A DNA stretch of 64,000 bases from Ardenticatenales bacterium (GTDB lineage Bacteria > Chloroflexota > Anaerolineae > Epilineales > Epilineaceae). Below are positions 36,042 through 44,711 of this stretch, in pieces. The stretch's first letter is position 1; each line of letters starts with the position of its first letter. The DNA lies in NCBI GenBank assembly GCA_020853525.1, contig JADYYS010000019.1, positions 1 to 64,000 of the forward strand, in the 5' to 3' direction. The notes below the pieces were generated by a model. That model saw nothing but the letters and a program-made list of their open reading frames with translations. It did no database searches and was not told the DNA's origin. The translations under genes and the position numbers were made by a program.

Positions 36042-37586
36042 CTATCCCCCGCGCTCACCACCATCCACGACCGGCAAGTACGCCCGCCCCGCGGGCTGGG
36101 CGCCCGCCGTCACCGTCGGCTCCAGGCTGGGGCGCGGCGTCGCCCACGGGCTCGGAGCCGATGTTGGGGACCGGGTCGGCACCGTGCTTGGTACCCTGGT
36201 CGGTTCCGGGGTATTCGGCAGGTTGATCGCGGCTCCGGCCGGAAGCTCGTAGTTCCCACTGTGGTGGTGATCATGGCCGTAGGTCGGCCAGCCGGGACCG
36301 CGCCCGCCGAGGGAGAAGGCGACCGCGCGGCCCCAGTTCGCCTCCGGAGTGTCGGACTGCCCTCTGCCGTAGACGGCGAAGACATCGTTCGCTCCGTCGC
36401 CGTCGAGGTCGGCCACGGTCGGGTGGAAGTTGAAGGGTGCCGGCTGCGGAAAGGTCCGCGAGTGGAGAAGGCGCCCGTCGCGCCCCGAATGCACGTTGAT
36501 CGCCGGCAGCTGGTCGCCCAGGTTGCCGTCGGTCGCTGTGAGGATGTCGGGCAGCCCATCATCGTCGGCGTCAACGAGCACAGCGCCGCGCGGGGCATAG
36601 CCCGGCAGGTCGATACGAAGTTGCCAGGTCCCAAGGGCGTCGAATACCTGCAGGTTGTCCGCGGCCACCACGACCTCCAGCGCCCCGTTGCCGTCGAGGT
36701 CGCCCATCGCCGTTGGCCCGAAGACATAGGTCACGCCCTCCAGCTTCCTCGACCACAGTACCGCACCGTCCCGCCCGTCCAGCGCCCACAGCATCCCCGA
36801 GTAGTCGCCCAGGGTCACGTCGGGCACACCGTCGCCGGACAGGTCGCCGAAGGCCCCGGCGTGATAGGTCCAGCCGCCGATGGTCGTCTCCCAGCGCATG
36901 CGCCCGTCGAGGCCCGAAAAGCCACGCACCTTGTCGTCGAACCAGGTCGACACGACCACGTCGAGCCGGCCGTCGCCGTCCTGGTCGAACAACAGCGGCG
37001 CGCTCTGGTAACAGCCGCCGACATCGGCTGTCCAGCGCAGACGGCCCGACGTGCCGTCGAACGCGCGCAGACCGCCCGGCTCCCCGGAGCGCGGGCCACA
37101 GCTGGCCAACACGATCTCCAGCGCGTCATCTCCGGTCACGTCGCCGACCGCCTCGGGGGCGTCGAGCACCTCGCCGATCACCTTCGTCCAGCGGTCCCGA
37201 CCATCGGCGCCCGCTACATGGAATTCGTTGGTCTCGGAGTTTCCCCACATGACCTCGGGCCGGGCATCGCCGTCCAGGTCAGCGACTGTGACCGAGTTGT
37301 CCACCGGTCCGCCACCGCTCGGCAGCTCCCACAGCGTCGACCCGTCGTGGTGCAGCGCGAGCACCCGCTCGTCGCGGTAGTAGGTGCCGAACAGGATCTC
37401 CGGGTCACCGTCCCCGTCCAGATCGCCGACCGCCCCGCCGCCGAAGGACGGGGACCTGAGGGCGAGGTCGAACAACAACTTGCCCGCTCGGGGCGACGCC
37501 ATCGCCTCGCGCCCGACCAAGCCGGCAAGGGCGAGGGCGCCCAGGCCGGCGACCATCGCGATGGGGGGCAGGTGTCTCGGTCCCAC
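36042..37586 (-). CDS. Secreted FG-GAP / PQQ-like repeat protein
   Basis: 514 residues, GTG start. The N-terminal hydrophobic stretch (PIAMVAGLGALALAGLVG) is an export signal. Repeats such as GDLDGDGDPEILFGT, ADLDGDARPEVMWG, DQDGDGRLDVVVST and DLSGDGVPDVTLGD are FG-GAP blades with calcium loops, mixed with PQQ-like LWALDGRDGAVLWSRK. A PT-rich linker leads to the tail AYLPVVDGGERGG. Predicted extracellular. It stands alone between remnants of IS91- and IS256-type transposases, so it may have arrived with, or been isolated by, mobile DNA. Confidence 0.75.
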   Translation of the reverse strand: MGPRHLPPIAMVAGLGALALAGLVGREAMASPRAGKLLFDLALRSPSFGGGAVGDLDGDGDPEILFGTYYRDERVLALHHDGSTLWELPSGGGPVDNSVTVADLDGDARPEVMWGNSETNEFHVAGADGRDRWTKVIGEVLDAPEAVGDVTGDDALEIVLASCGPRSGEPGGLRAFDGTSGRLRWTADVGGCYQSAPLLFDQDGDGRLDVVVSTWFDDKVRGFSGLDGRMRWETTIGGWTYHAGAFGDLSGDGVPDVTLGDYSGMLWALDGRDGAVLWSRKLEGVTYVFGPTAMGDLDGNGALEVVVAADNLQVFDALGTWQLRIDLPGYAPRGAVLVDADDDGLPDILTATDGNLGDQLPAINVHSGRDGRLLHSRTFPQPAPFNFHPTVADLDGDGANDVFAVYGRGQSDTPEANWGRAVAFSLGGRGPGWPTYGHDHHHSGNYELPAGAAINLPNTPEPTRVPSTVPTRSPTSAPSPWATPRPSLEPTVTAGAQPAGRAYLPVVDGGERGG

Positions 37587-37794
37587 GGCGGTCAGCGTAC
37601 TTCTGGCGAGCGCTCCAGGTCAATCGATCGACCTCTGCCGCCGTCTCGCAGCCTTCGCAAGCGCCGGCCAGGGCATCCGGCACAGTGTAGAACCCCTCGA
37701 TGCACCGGAAGATGGCCATGCCAAGTCGACGAGGCACCGGCCGCTGGACTGCGCGACGTTCATGTCGACGCACGTCTCTGGCGCGGATGCAGGC

Positions 37795-37930
37795 GACAAC
37801 CTGCCCAAGCGACTGCAGGGCACGGCCAAGGCTCACCTCCACGCGATCATGTACGCCCCGATCGCGCCACGGACGACAACGAGATGAAGAGCGGTTCGAC
37901 GAGGTCGATTCGGCCAAGCACGCACGCGCG
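37795..37930 (+). pseudogene. Remnant of an IS256-type transposase
   Basis: Frame fragments LPKRLQGTAKAHLHAIMYAP and, after a frame change, RFDEVDSAKHARAT match consecutive conserved blocks of IS256-family transposases (…LPKSxQxxAKxxLHxIxxAPDRA… FDExYxAKYPKA). The two blocks lie in different frames and no flanking transposase remains, so the element is long dead. The rest of 37587-37955 holds no other supported feature. Confidence 0.6.
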
Positions 37931-37955
37931 ACCCAACGACCCGACAACAGGATCG

Positions 37956-39254
37956 TCAGCCGTGGGATGCCACAAACCGCTCGAACACCCTGTTCCCCAC
38001 CATCAACCCCCGCCCCGTCACCCGCGTCCGCTCCGCATCCACCGTGATCATCCCCCACCCCGCCAGCTCCGCCAGCACGTCGGCATACACGACCCGCGGA
38101 TCCACCCCGTGCAGCGCCGCGAACCGCGCATGCCCCACGCCCTCGTCGATCAGCCGCAGGCCCACCATCATCGTTTCACCCATCGCCGTCGGGCCGTCGA
38201 GGTGCTCCTCGAAGTCCGTCGGCAGCTCGCCCTCGCTCACGCGCCGGATGTAGCCGTCCACGGCGCGATGGTTGCCCCAGCGAACGTCGGTCGCGGTGCC
38301 GATGCCTGTTCCGATGCCTGTTCCGATGCCAGTGCCGATGCCAACGCCGGTGCCGATCCCGGTCGTGTCGCGCGTCCGCAGGTGCCCGTGGGCACCCGCG
38401 CCGCACGCCAGGTAGTCGTCGTTGCGCCAGTAACAGAGGTTGTGGCGGCTCCGGTGGTCGCTCGTGCGGGCCCAGTTCGAGACCTCGTAATGCTGAAAGC
38501 CTGCGCCGCCGAGAAGCGCCATCGCCGTCTCGTAGTGCTCGGCCGCCGCGTCGTCGTCGGGCGCGGCGACGGCGCCGGTGGCGACCCAGTGGTGGAGCGG
38601 GGTGTCGGGCTCGACGATCAGGCTGTACAGGCTGAGGTGGTCCGTCCCGAGGTCGAGGGCGCCGCGCAGCGTGTCCCGCCAGCGGGCGACCGGCTGGCCG
38701 GGCAGGCCGAACATGAAGTCGACGTTGATGTTGTCGAACCCGGCCGCGCGGGCGGCGGCGACGGCCTTTGCGATGTCGTCGACGCCGTGGATCCGGCCCA
38801 GGAACGCCAGCTCGTCGGGCTGGAGGCTCTGCGCGCCCATGCTCAGCCGGTTCACGCCGATCGCCCTGAGCCCCTCGAACCGGGCGGCGTCGACGGTGCC
38901 CGGGTTCGCCTCGGACGTGATCTCGGCGTCGGGGGCGATCGAGAGGTGATCGCGCGCGGCCGTGAGGATCCGGCCGAGCTGCGCCGGCTCGAGGACGGTC
39001 GGGGTGCCGCCGCCGATGAAGACCGTCGTGACCGTCCGGCCGTCGACGGACGGGGCGCGGAGAGCGATCTCCCGGCAGAGCGCGACGACGTAGCGCTCGT
39101 AGCGGTCTTCGAGGCCGGCGTATGTGTTGAAGTCACAGTACGGGCACTTTTGGGCGCAGAACGGGATGTGCAGGTAGAGGCCGATCCCGTGCGGCTCGGC
39201 TTCCGTCGGTTCGGCTCCCGTCGGTTCGGCACCCGGCGGTTGGTGTAACGTCAT
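37956..39254 (-). CDS. hemW: Radical SAM heme chaperone HemW-like protein
   Basis: 432 residues from the ATG at 39254. The radical SAM cluster motif CAQKCPYCDF (CxxxCxxC) follows GLYLHIPF; VFIGGGTPT, EANPGT, NRLSMGAQS and NINVDFMFGLPGQ are typical of HemW (formerly called an oxygen-independent coproporphyrinogen oxidase homologue). Two repeat-made segments are unusual: GAEPT-GAEPT-EAEP at the N-terminus and a glycine/isoleucine/threonine stretch of GIGT units (residues about 305-325) encoded by 12-bp tandem repeats in the C-terminal half. Divergent from the queuine operon across 62 bp. Confidence 0.85.
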   Translation of the reverse strand: MTLHQPPGAEPTGAEPTEAEPHGIGLYLHIPFCAQKCPYCDFNTYAGLEDRYERYVVALCREIALRAPSVDGRTVTTVFIGGGTPTVLEPAQLGRILTAARDHLSIAPDAEITSEANPGTVDAARFEGLRAIGVNRLSMGAQSLQPDELAFLGRIHGVDDIAKAVAAARAAGFDNINVDFMFGLPGQPVARWRDTLRGALDLGTDHLSLYSLIVEPDTPLHHWVATGAVAAPDDDAAAEHYETAMALLGGAGFQHYEVSNWARTSDHRSRHNLCYWRNDDYLACGAGAHGHLRTRDTTGIGTGVGIGTGIGTGIGTGIGTATDVRWGNHRAVDGYIRRVSEGELPTDFEEHLDGPTAMGETMMVGLRLIDEGVGHARFAALHGVDPRVVYADVLAELAGWGMITVDAERTRVTGRGLMVGNRVFERFVASHG

Positions 39255-39316
39255 GTTGCGTGCGATTATCGTCGCCCCGCCCGCCGAATGCCCACTGCGC
39301 ACCCCGAGGTTCGCCC

Positions 39317-40306
39317 GTGCCCGCCGTTGCCGAGCGTTTGCCCGATGCAGTTCGCGCCTCGTGCGCCGCCGTTGTCGCCACGGCCCGCCGCGCCTGGCCG
39401 GACGCCATCGCGATCCCGCAGCTCGCCGCCCGCATCGCCGTCGGCATGGAGACGGGCGCGTACGCGGCCGGATCGTGGGACGTGTCGATCCACTTCGCCG
39501 GCCCCCCCGAGGCCACGGTCCAATACCTCCTCGTGCTGGACGCGCTGAACTTCTGCTTCTGGACGACGCCCGGCTTCGAGTACATCGATCTCGCCACCCG
39601 CCTGCGCGATGTGCTCGCGTCCGACCCCGCCGCGTTCGACGCCGACCGCCTCGTCGCCGCGACCCCCTCCACGCTCGCCGCCTGGCTCGGCGCCGACGTC
39701 GCGCCGCTGGACGAGCGGGCGCGCCTCGTCCGCGAGGTGGGCGCGGGGCTCCTCGACGTCGACAACGGCTACCACGGCGGCAATGGCTACCACGGCTACC
39801 ACGGCCTGGCCGCCAACGTCGTCCGCGCCGCCGGCGGCAGCGCCGCCCGCCTTGCCGCCCTCGTCGCCGCCGCGTTCCCCGGCTTCCGCGACGGCGCGGT
39901 GTACGACGGCCGCCAGGTCTTCTTCTACAAGCGCGCCCAGATCTTCGCCGCCGACGTCTGGGGCGCGCTCGGGGGCGTCGGACTCGGTGCGTTTCGCGAC
40001 ATCGACGATCTCACGACGTTTGCCGACTACCGCGTGCCGCAGCTGCTGCGCGCGGAGGGGGCGATCCGGCTCGCGCCCGACCTTGCGGCGCGCATCGACG
40101 GATTCGATGAGCTGCCGGCCGGCGGCGTCGAGGAGGTCGAGATCCGCGCCGCGACCGTCGTCGCCGTCGACGCGCTGCGCGCCGCCCTCGCTTCCCTTGG
40201 CCGGCCGATGAGCGCCGTCGAGCTGGACTGGCGGCTCTGGAGCCGCGCCGAGGCGATTCGGGACCGGCTGCCGGCGCACCACCGGGTGCGGACGGTGGCG
40301 TACTGA
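39317..40306 (+). CDS. Queuosine salvage protein Qng1 (DUF2419)
   Basis: 329 residues from the GTG at 39317 (GAGG upstream); an upstream ATG at 39260 would add a poorly conserved leader. Motifs of the queuosine salvage/DUF2419 family are seen: LDALNFCFW, VFFYKRAQIFAADVW, LTTFADYRVPQLL and ELDWRLWSRAE. Characterised members release queuine from queuosine 5'-monophosphate. The insert NGYHGGNGYHGYHG near residue 150 comes from a short DNA repeat. It overlaps the TGT gene by one base (TGATG), which supports the function: queuine freed here can be used directly by TGT. Confidence 0.85.
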   Translation: MPAVAERLPDAVRASCAAVVATARRAWPDAIAIPQLAARIAVGMETGAYAAGSWDVSIHFAGPPEATVQYLLVLDALNFCFWTTPGFEYIDLATRLRDVLASDPAAFDADRLVAATPSTLAAWLGADVAPLDERARLVREVGAGLLDVDNGYHGGNGYHGYHGLAANVVRAAGGSAARLAALVAAAFPGFRDGAVYDGRQVFFYKRAQIFAADVWGALGGVGLGAFRDIDDLTTFADYRVPQLLRAEGAIRLAPDLAARIDGFDELPAGGVEEVEIRAATVVAVDALRAALASLGRPMSAVELDWRLWSRAEAIRDRLPAHHRVRTVAY

Positions 40307-41553
40307 TGGCGGCCGACGCGCCCACCCCACCCGTCTTCGAGACGTCTTGGACGGACGGCCGCGCCCGCGTCGGCCGTCTCGCCACGGCGCACGGCGTGAT
40401 CGACACGCCCGCGTTCGTCGCCGTCGGCACGCAGGCGACCGTGAAGTCGATGACGCCGGGCGATCTTGTCGACGTCGGCCAGCAGGCCATCTTCTGCAAC
40501 ACCTACCACCTGTTCCTCCGGCCGGGCGCCGACGTCGTGGCCGCTCAGGGCGGCCTGCACCGGTTCATGGGTTGGGACGGCCCGATCATGACGGACTCGG
40601 GCGGCTTCCAGGTCTTCAGCCTCGGCGCCGGCCTCGAAGGAGGCGTCGGCAAGCTCGGCTCGATCTTCCCGGGCGAGGGCGGGATGCGGCGCCTCAAGGC
40701 CGGCCCGTCGTTCGTGCGCGTCACGGACGACGGCGTGCAGTTCACGAGCCATCTCGACGGCTCGCGCCACTTCTTCACGCCCGAGGTGTCCATCGGGTTT
40801 CAGCAGCAGCTCGGCGCCGACATCATCCTGGCCTTCGACGAGTGCACCTCGCCTCTGCACGACCACGCCTACACCGCCGCGGCCATGCACCGCACCCACC
40901 GCTGGGCCGAGCGGTCGCTGGCGGCGCATGGCGGCGGGATCAGCCGCCATGGGGATCGCCAACTGTTCTACGGGATCGTCCAAGGCGGCTGGTACCCCGA
41001 CCTGCGCGCCGAAAGTACCCGCTTCACGGCCGCGCTCGGCGCCGACGGCATCGCCATCGGCGGCTCGCTCGGGCAGACGAAGGCGGACATGCACGCCGTC
41101 CTCGACCTCACCGTGCCGCTGCTGCCGGCGGACAAGCCCCGTCACCTGCTCGGCATCGGCGAGATCCCGGACATCTTCGCGGCCGTGGAGCGCGGCGTCG
41201 ACACGTTCGACTGCGTCGCCCCGACCCGCATGGCGCGCAACGCCGGCCTGATCGCCCGGGACGTGGACGGCGAGCGGCTGCCCCGCTTCCGCCTGAACCT
41301 GCGCAACGCCCGCTACAAGAACGATCCGCGGCCCGTCGATCCGGCGTGCCCGTGCGCGCTGTGCGCCGGTTTCAGCCGCGCCTACCTCCATCATCTCTTT
41401 CGGTGCGACGAGCTGCTGGCCTATCGGCTGGCGACGCTCCACAATCTGACCGCCATCAACCGCCTCGTCGCCGAGATGCGGTCCGCGCTCGTCGAAGGCC
41501 GCTTCCAGGCCCTCCGTGCTGACTGGCTCGGCGCTGGACAGGAGACCGTATGA
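40306..41553 (+). CDS. tgt: Queuine/tRNA-guanine transglycosylase
   Basis: 415 residues, slightly longer than usual bacterial enzymes (about 375). DSGGFQVFSL, FTSHLDGSRH, GIVQGG, AIGGSLGQ and FDCVAPTRMARNAG are the TGT core motifs, and CPCALC…H near the C-terminus is the zinc site. It exchanges guanine 34 of GUN-anticodon tRNAs for preQ1 or queuine. There are no queuosine biosynthesis genes in the window, and the gene sits between a queuosine hydrolase and an ECF transporter, so a queuine-using enzyme is plausible; base specificity is not decided from motifs here. Overlaps the S-component gene by 4 bp. Confidence 0.92.
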   Translation: MAADAPTPPVFETSWTDGRARVGRLATAHGVIDTPAFVAVGTQATVKSMTPGDLVDVGQQAIFCNTYHLFLRPGADVVAAQGGLHRFMGWDGPIMTDSGGFQVFSLGAGLEGGVGKLGSIFPGEGGMRRLKAGPSFVRVTDDGVQFTSHLDGSRHFFTPEVSIGFQQQLGADIILAFDECTSPLHDHAYTAAAMHRTHRWAERSLAAHGGGISRHGDRQLFYGIVQGGWYPDLRAESTRFTAALGADGIAIGGSLGQTKADMHAVLDLTVPLLPADKPRHLLGIGEIPDIFAAVERGVDTFDCVAPTRMARNAGLIARDVDGERLPRFRLNLRNARYKNDPRPVDPACPCALCAGFSRAYLHHLFRCDELLAYRLATLHNLTAINRLVAEMRSALVEGRFQALRADWLGAGQETV

Positions 41554-42260
41554 TGCTGCGTCGGCGTTCCGTTCTCGACCGCGTGCAGGACCTCGACCGC
41601 GTGCAGGACCCGAAGATCCTGGCGCTCATCGCATCGGCCATCGTGCTGAACTTCGTCGGGGGCGAGGTCATCAAGCTGGCGCGCCTGCCCGTCTACGGCG
41701 ACAGCGTCGGCACGATGCTCGTCGGGCTGCTGGCCGGACCGGTGATCGGTGCGATCGGCGGCGTCGCCAGCAACCTCGTGCTCGGGCTGCGCGACCCGAG
41801 CATGCCGTTCTTCGCACCGGTGTCACTCGTCATCGGGGCGCTCGCCGGGGCGTTCGCGCAGGCAGGGTTCTTCCGCGCCTGGCACGGCACGGCCGCGCGG
41901 CGCGCACCGGTCCGCACCGGCGCCGCGGCCGTGTTCGCAGGGCTGGTCATCGGCGTCGCCGCCGCGTGCGTCGCCACCCCCATCGCCGCCTACGTCTACG
42001 GAGGCGTCACGGGCGGCCCGACGGACGTCCTGTTCGCGGTCTTCCGGTCGTACGGGCTGGACGTCTGGAAGGCCGTCTTCGGCCAGAGCGTCGTCAGCGA
42101 TCCGATCGACAAGCTCGTCACCGCGCTGCTCGCCCTCGCGATCGTCTCGGCCCTGCCGCGCCGCACCGTCGCGCGCTTCCCGAACGGCCCGCGCCTCCTC
42201 GGCGACGCCGATGTCGAGCTGTCCGTGCCCGCATCGGCCGACATCGATGCCGTTGCGTAG
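41550..42260 (+). CDS. ECF transporter S component, probably for queuine or precursor
   Basis: 236 residues, about six membrane helices, with PVYGDSVGTMLVGLLAGPVIGAIGG near the start, the glycine-rich pattern of ECF substrate-binding subunits. An 18-bp duplication makes LDRVQD-LDRVQD at the N-terminus. ATG start overlaps the tgt stop (ATGA). Substrate inference rests on context: between tgt/Qng1 and the T and A subunits. It need not be a close relative of the QrtT group described in other phyla. Confidence 0.75.
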   Translation: MMLRRRSVLDRVQDLDRVQDPKILALIASAIVLNFVGGEVIKLARLPVYGDSVGTMLVGLLAGPVIGAIGGVASNLVLGLRDPSMPFFAPVSLVIGALAGAFAQAGFFRAWHGTAARRAPVRTGAAAVFAGLVIGVAAACVATPIAAYVYGGVTGGPTDVLFAVFRSYGLDVWKAVFGQSVVSDPIDKLVTALLALAIVSALPRRTVARFPNGPRLLGDADVELSVPASADIDAVA

Positions 42261-42285
42261 CCTCGCCTGAGGGCCGGGGAGCCGG

Positions 42286-43086
42286 GTGCCGCCTCTGCCG
42301 CCGACCCTCGGCCTGCGATCCGCCGCGAAGTGGCATCCCGCCACCATCGCGGGCCTGTCGATCTGCCTGACGTTGCTCGCGTTCTGGCCGCTCGACAGCC
42401 TCGCAGCCGCCGTCGTCGTACCGGCTTCCCTCGTCGCGGTCGCCGCGGTCGTCGCGGCGTCGGCCGGCCCCGCGGCCGCGCATCGCTGGCGCCGCTGGAC
42501 GATGGCCGCCGGGTTGCCGGTGGCCGTCAGCCTCTTCCTGATCCACGGCCTCATCTTCCCCGAAGGCCGCGACGTCCTCGTGCGCCTCGGTCCGCTGGCC
42601 GTGACCGTCGAGGGGCTGACGTTCGCCGCCGCCCGCGCCGCCCGCTGGCTGGCGGCGGCATCCGCGCTCGCCCTCGTCGGCGCGCTCTGCCGTCCCGCCG
42701 CGCTGGCCACCATGATCGAGTCCGCCTCGCTGCCCGGCGGCCTCGGCCATGCGCTCGCATCGGCGCTCCTCCTCGCGCCCGCCGCGCAGCGCAGTGCCGC
42801 CCAGATCCGCGAAGCGCAGCGCGCCCGCGGCCTGGAAACCGACGGATCGATGTGGCGTCGCGTCCGGTCCATCGCCCCGCTCGTCGTGCCGCTCGCCGTG
42901 GCCGTGATCGTCGACGGACAGCACCGGGCGCTCGCGCTGACGTCGCGCGGCTTCTCGCCCGGCCAGCCGATGTCGCACCTCGATCCGCTGCCCGACAGCC
43001 CGTTCCAGCGCCGTTTCCGGCGCGCCGGTCCTGCGATCGTCCTCTTCGCGCTCGTCGTCGCCCACGTTCTCGGCGCGGCGCGATGA
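42286..43086 (+). CDS. ECF transporter T component
   Basis: 266 residues, about six hydrophobic segments. The two coupling-helix Ala-Arg-Gly type motifs are visible: EAQRARGLE (about residue 185) and ALALTSRGFSPG (about residue 220), which in T components contact the ATPases. GTG start after GGGGAG; the stop overlaps the ATPase start (ATGA). Confidence 0.8.
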   Translation: MPPLPPTLGLRSAAKWHPATIAGLSICLTLLAFWPLDSLAAAVVVPASLVAVAAVVAASAGPAAAHRWRRWTMAAGLPVAVSLFLIHGLIFPEGRDVLVRLGPLAVTVEGLTFAAARAARWLAAASALALVGALCRPAALATMIESASLPGGLGHALASALLLAPAAQRSAAQIREAQRARGLETDGSMWRRVRSIAPLVVPLAVAVIVDGQHRALALTSRGFSPGQPMSHLDPLPDSPFQRRFRRAGPAIVLFALVVAHVLGAAR

Positions 43087-44711
43087 ATCGGGACGGCCCG
43101 CTGTCGGTCACCGGCGTGGGGTTTCGCTACGCCGGCGCCCCGGCCTCTCACCCCCCGGCGCTCGCCGACGTCGACCTGTCCGTCCGCGCCGGCCGGATGC
43201 TCCACCTCCTCGGTGGGAACGGCAGCGGCCGGAGCACGCTCCTCGCCGTCCTGGCGGGCCTCGCACCCGCCGTCACCGGCGGCACGCTGAGCGGTGCCGT
43301 TCATGGCAGCAACGGCACCGCGTTCGTCCATGCCGACCCCTACCTCAACCTGTCCGGCGCGCGCGATTCCGTTCGTGCCGAGCTCGCATTCGGCCTCGAG
43401 TGCCGCCGGATGCCCCGCGCGGCGATGGTCGAGCGGGTGGATGCCGCGCTGGATGCGTTCGCCCTGGCCCGCCTCGCCGGCCGCGACCCGACATCGCTTT
43501 CCGGCGGTGAGGCGGCGCGCCTGGCGATCGCCTGCCAATGGGTGCTCGAGCCGGCCGTCCTTCTCGTCGACGAGGTCGACGCCCAGCTCGATGCGGGCGG
43601 CGCGGCCGCGGTCCGCCGCCATCTGGCGGATCGGACGGCGGCCGGGGCAGGCGTCGTCTTGGCCGGCGCGCGGATGGACATGATCCCGGCGGCGGGCTCG
43701 GGGGCGGGGCCGGCGGATGCGGTTGTGCTCGCGGGCGGGCGCGTCGTGGCGGCGGGTGCGCTGGACGTCGTCGCCGGGCACGTCTCGGGGCACGATTGGG
43801 GCGTGGTGCCGCGGAGCGGGCCGGCGGTGGGTCGGGGCGCGTTCGACGCGTCGGGGGCGAACGGTGCGTCGATCTCGGCGCTCGCGCCGAGCATGGAGGC
43901 CGATCTCGAGGTCGCCGGACTGTGCTGCGCATTCGACGGTGCGGCTGCACCCGCCCTGGACGACATAACGTTCAGGGCCGTGCCGGGAGAGGTCGTCGCC
44001 GTACTCGGCCCGAACGGCGGCGGCAAGTCGACGCTGGCGCGGGCGATCACCGGGCTGCACGTGCCCGCGGCTGGGGTTGTGCGCATCGGCGGGCGCGACG
44101 TCGGGCGCGACGTCGGGCGCGATGTCGGGCGCGATGTCGGGCGCGATGTCGGGCGGGGCGTCGGGCGGGGCGGAGGGGGGAGGCGCGACGCCGGAGCGGG
44201 CTCCGGCAGCCGGCGGGATGACGGGCCGGTCGGACCGGCGCGCGGCGTGGCGCTGAGCGTACAGCGGCCGGAGCGGATGCTGTTCCGGCAGTCCGTGGCG
44301 AACGAGGTCGCGATCGGGTTGCGGTGGTGCGGCGCAGCGCCGGACATCGCCCGCGCCGCGGTCGGCGCCGCGCTGGCCGTGTGCAGCCTGGCCGACCGCG
44401 CGCTCGATCATCCGCACGATCTTCAGCCATCCGAGCGCCGCTGGCTGGCCCTGGCCGCCGCGATCGCCCTCCGCACGCCGGTCCTCATCCTCGATGAGCC
44501 GACGGCCGGTTTCGACGCCCGCGATCTCGCTCGCTTCGCCCGATGCCTCCGCCTTCTCCAGGCGGCCGGGCGCACCGTGGTATGGGTCACCCACGACCAC
44601 GGTCTCGCCCGCGCGCTGGCCGATCGCGCCTTGATGGTCGTCGCCGGCCGCGTCGAGGCGAGCGGCGCGGCGACGGACGTGGTCGACCGCTCGGCGACGA
44701 CGCATGGCTGA
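43083..44711 (+). CDS. ECF transporter fused double ATPase (EcfA1A2-like)
   Basis: 542 residues with two ABC domains. Domain 1: Walker A GGNGSGRSTLL has Arg in place of the Lys; signature LSGGEAARLAIA and Walker B LLVDEVDAQLD are intact. Domain 2: Walker A GPNGGGKSTLA, Walker B LILDEPTAGFD and VTHDH are intact, but the signature is degenerate (LQPSERRWLAL). So only one composite site (Walker A of domain 2 with signature of domain 1) is canonical. A 12-bp tandem repeat inserts GRDV units (about residues 338-362) between Walker A and the Q-loop of domain 2. Energises the S/T pair upstream. Confidence 0.85.
   Translation: MNRDGPLSVTGVGFRYAGAPASHPPALADVDLSVRAGRMLHLLGGNGSGRSTLLAVLAGLAPAVTGGTLSGAVHGSNGTAFVHADPYLNLSGARDSVRAELAFGLECRRMPRAAMVERVDAALDAFALARLAGRDPTSLSGGEAARLAIACQWVLEPAVLLVDEVDAQLDAGGAAAVRRHLADRTAAGAGVVLAGARMDMIPAAGSGAGPADAVVLAGGRVVAAGALDVVAGHVSGHDWGVVPRSGPAVGRGAFDASGANGASISALAPSMEADLEVAGLCCAFDGAAAPALDDITFRAVPGEVVAVLGPNGGGKSTLARAITGLHVPAAGVVRIGGRDVGRDVGRDVGRDVGRDVGRGVGRGGGGRRDAGAGSGSRRDDGPVGPARGVALSVQRPERMLFRQSVANEVAIGLRWCGAAPDIARAAVGAALAVCSLADRALDHPHDLQPSERRWLALAAAIALRTPVLILDEPTAGFDARDLARFARCLRLLQAAGRTVVWVTHDHGLARALADRALMVVAGRVEASGAATDVVDRSATTHG

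Noticed and set aside
36018-39248. Plus-strand frame of 1076 codons
   Set aside because: Runs antisense to both the FG-GAP gene and hemW; only the short IS256-type fragment inside the gap between them is a credible coding trace.
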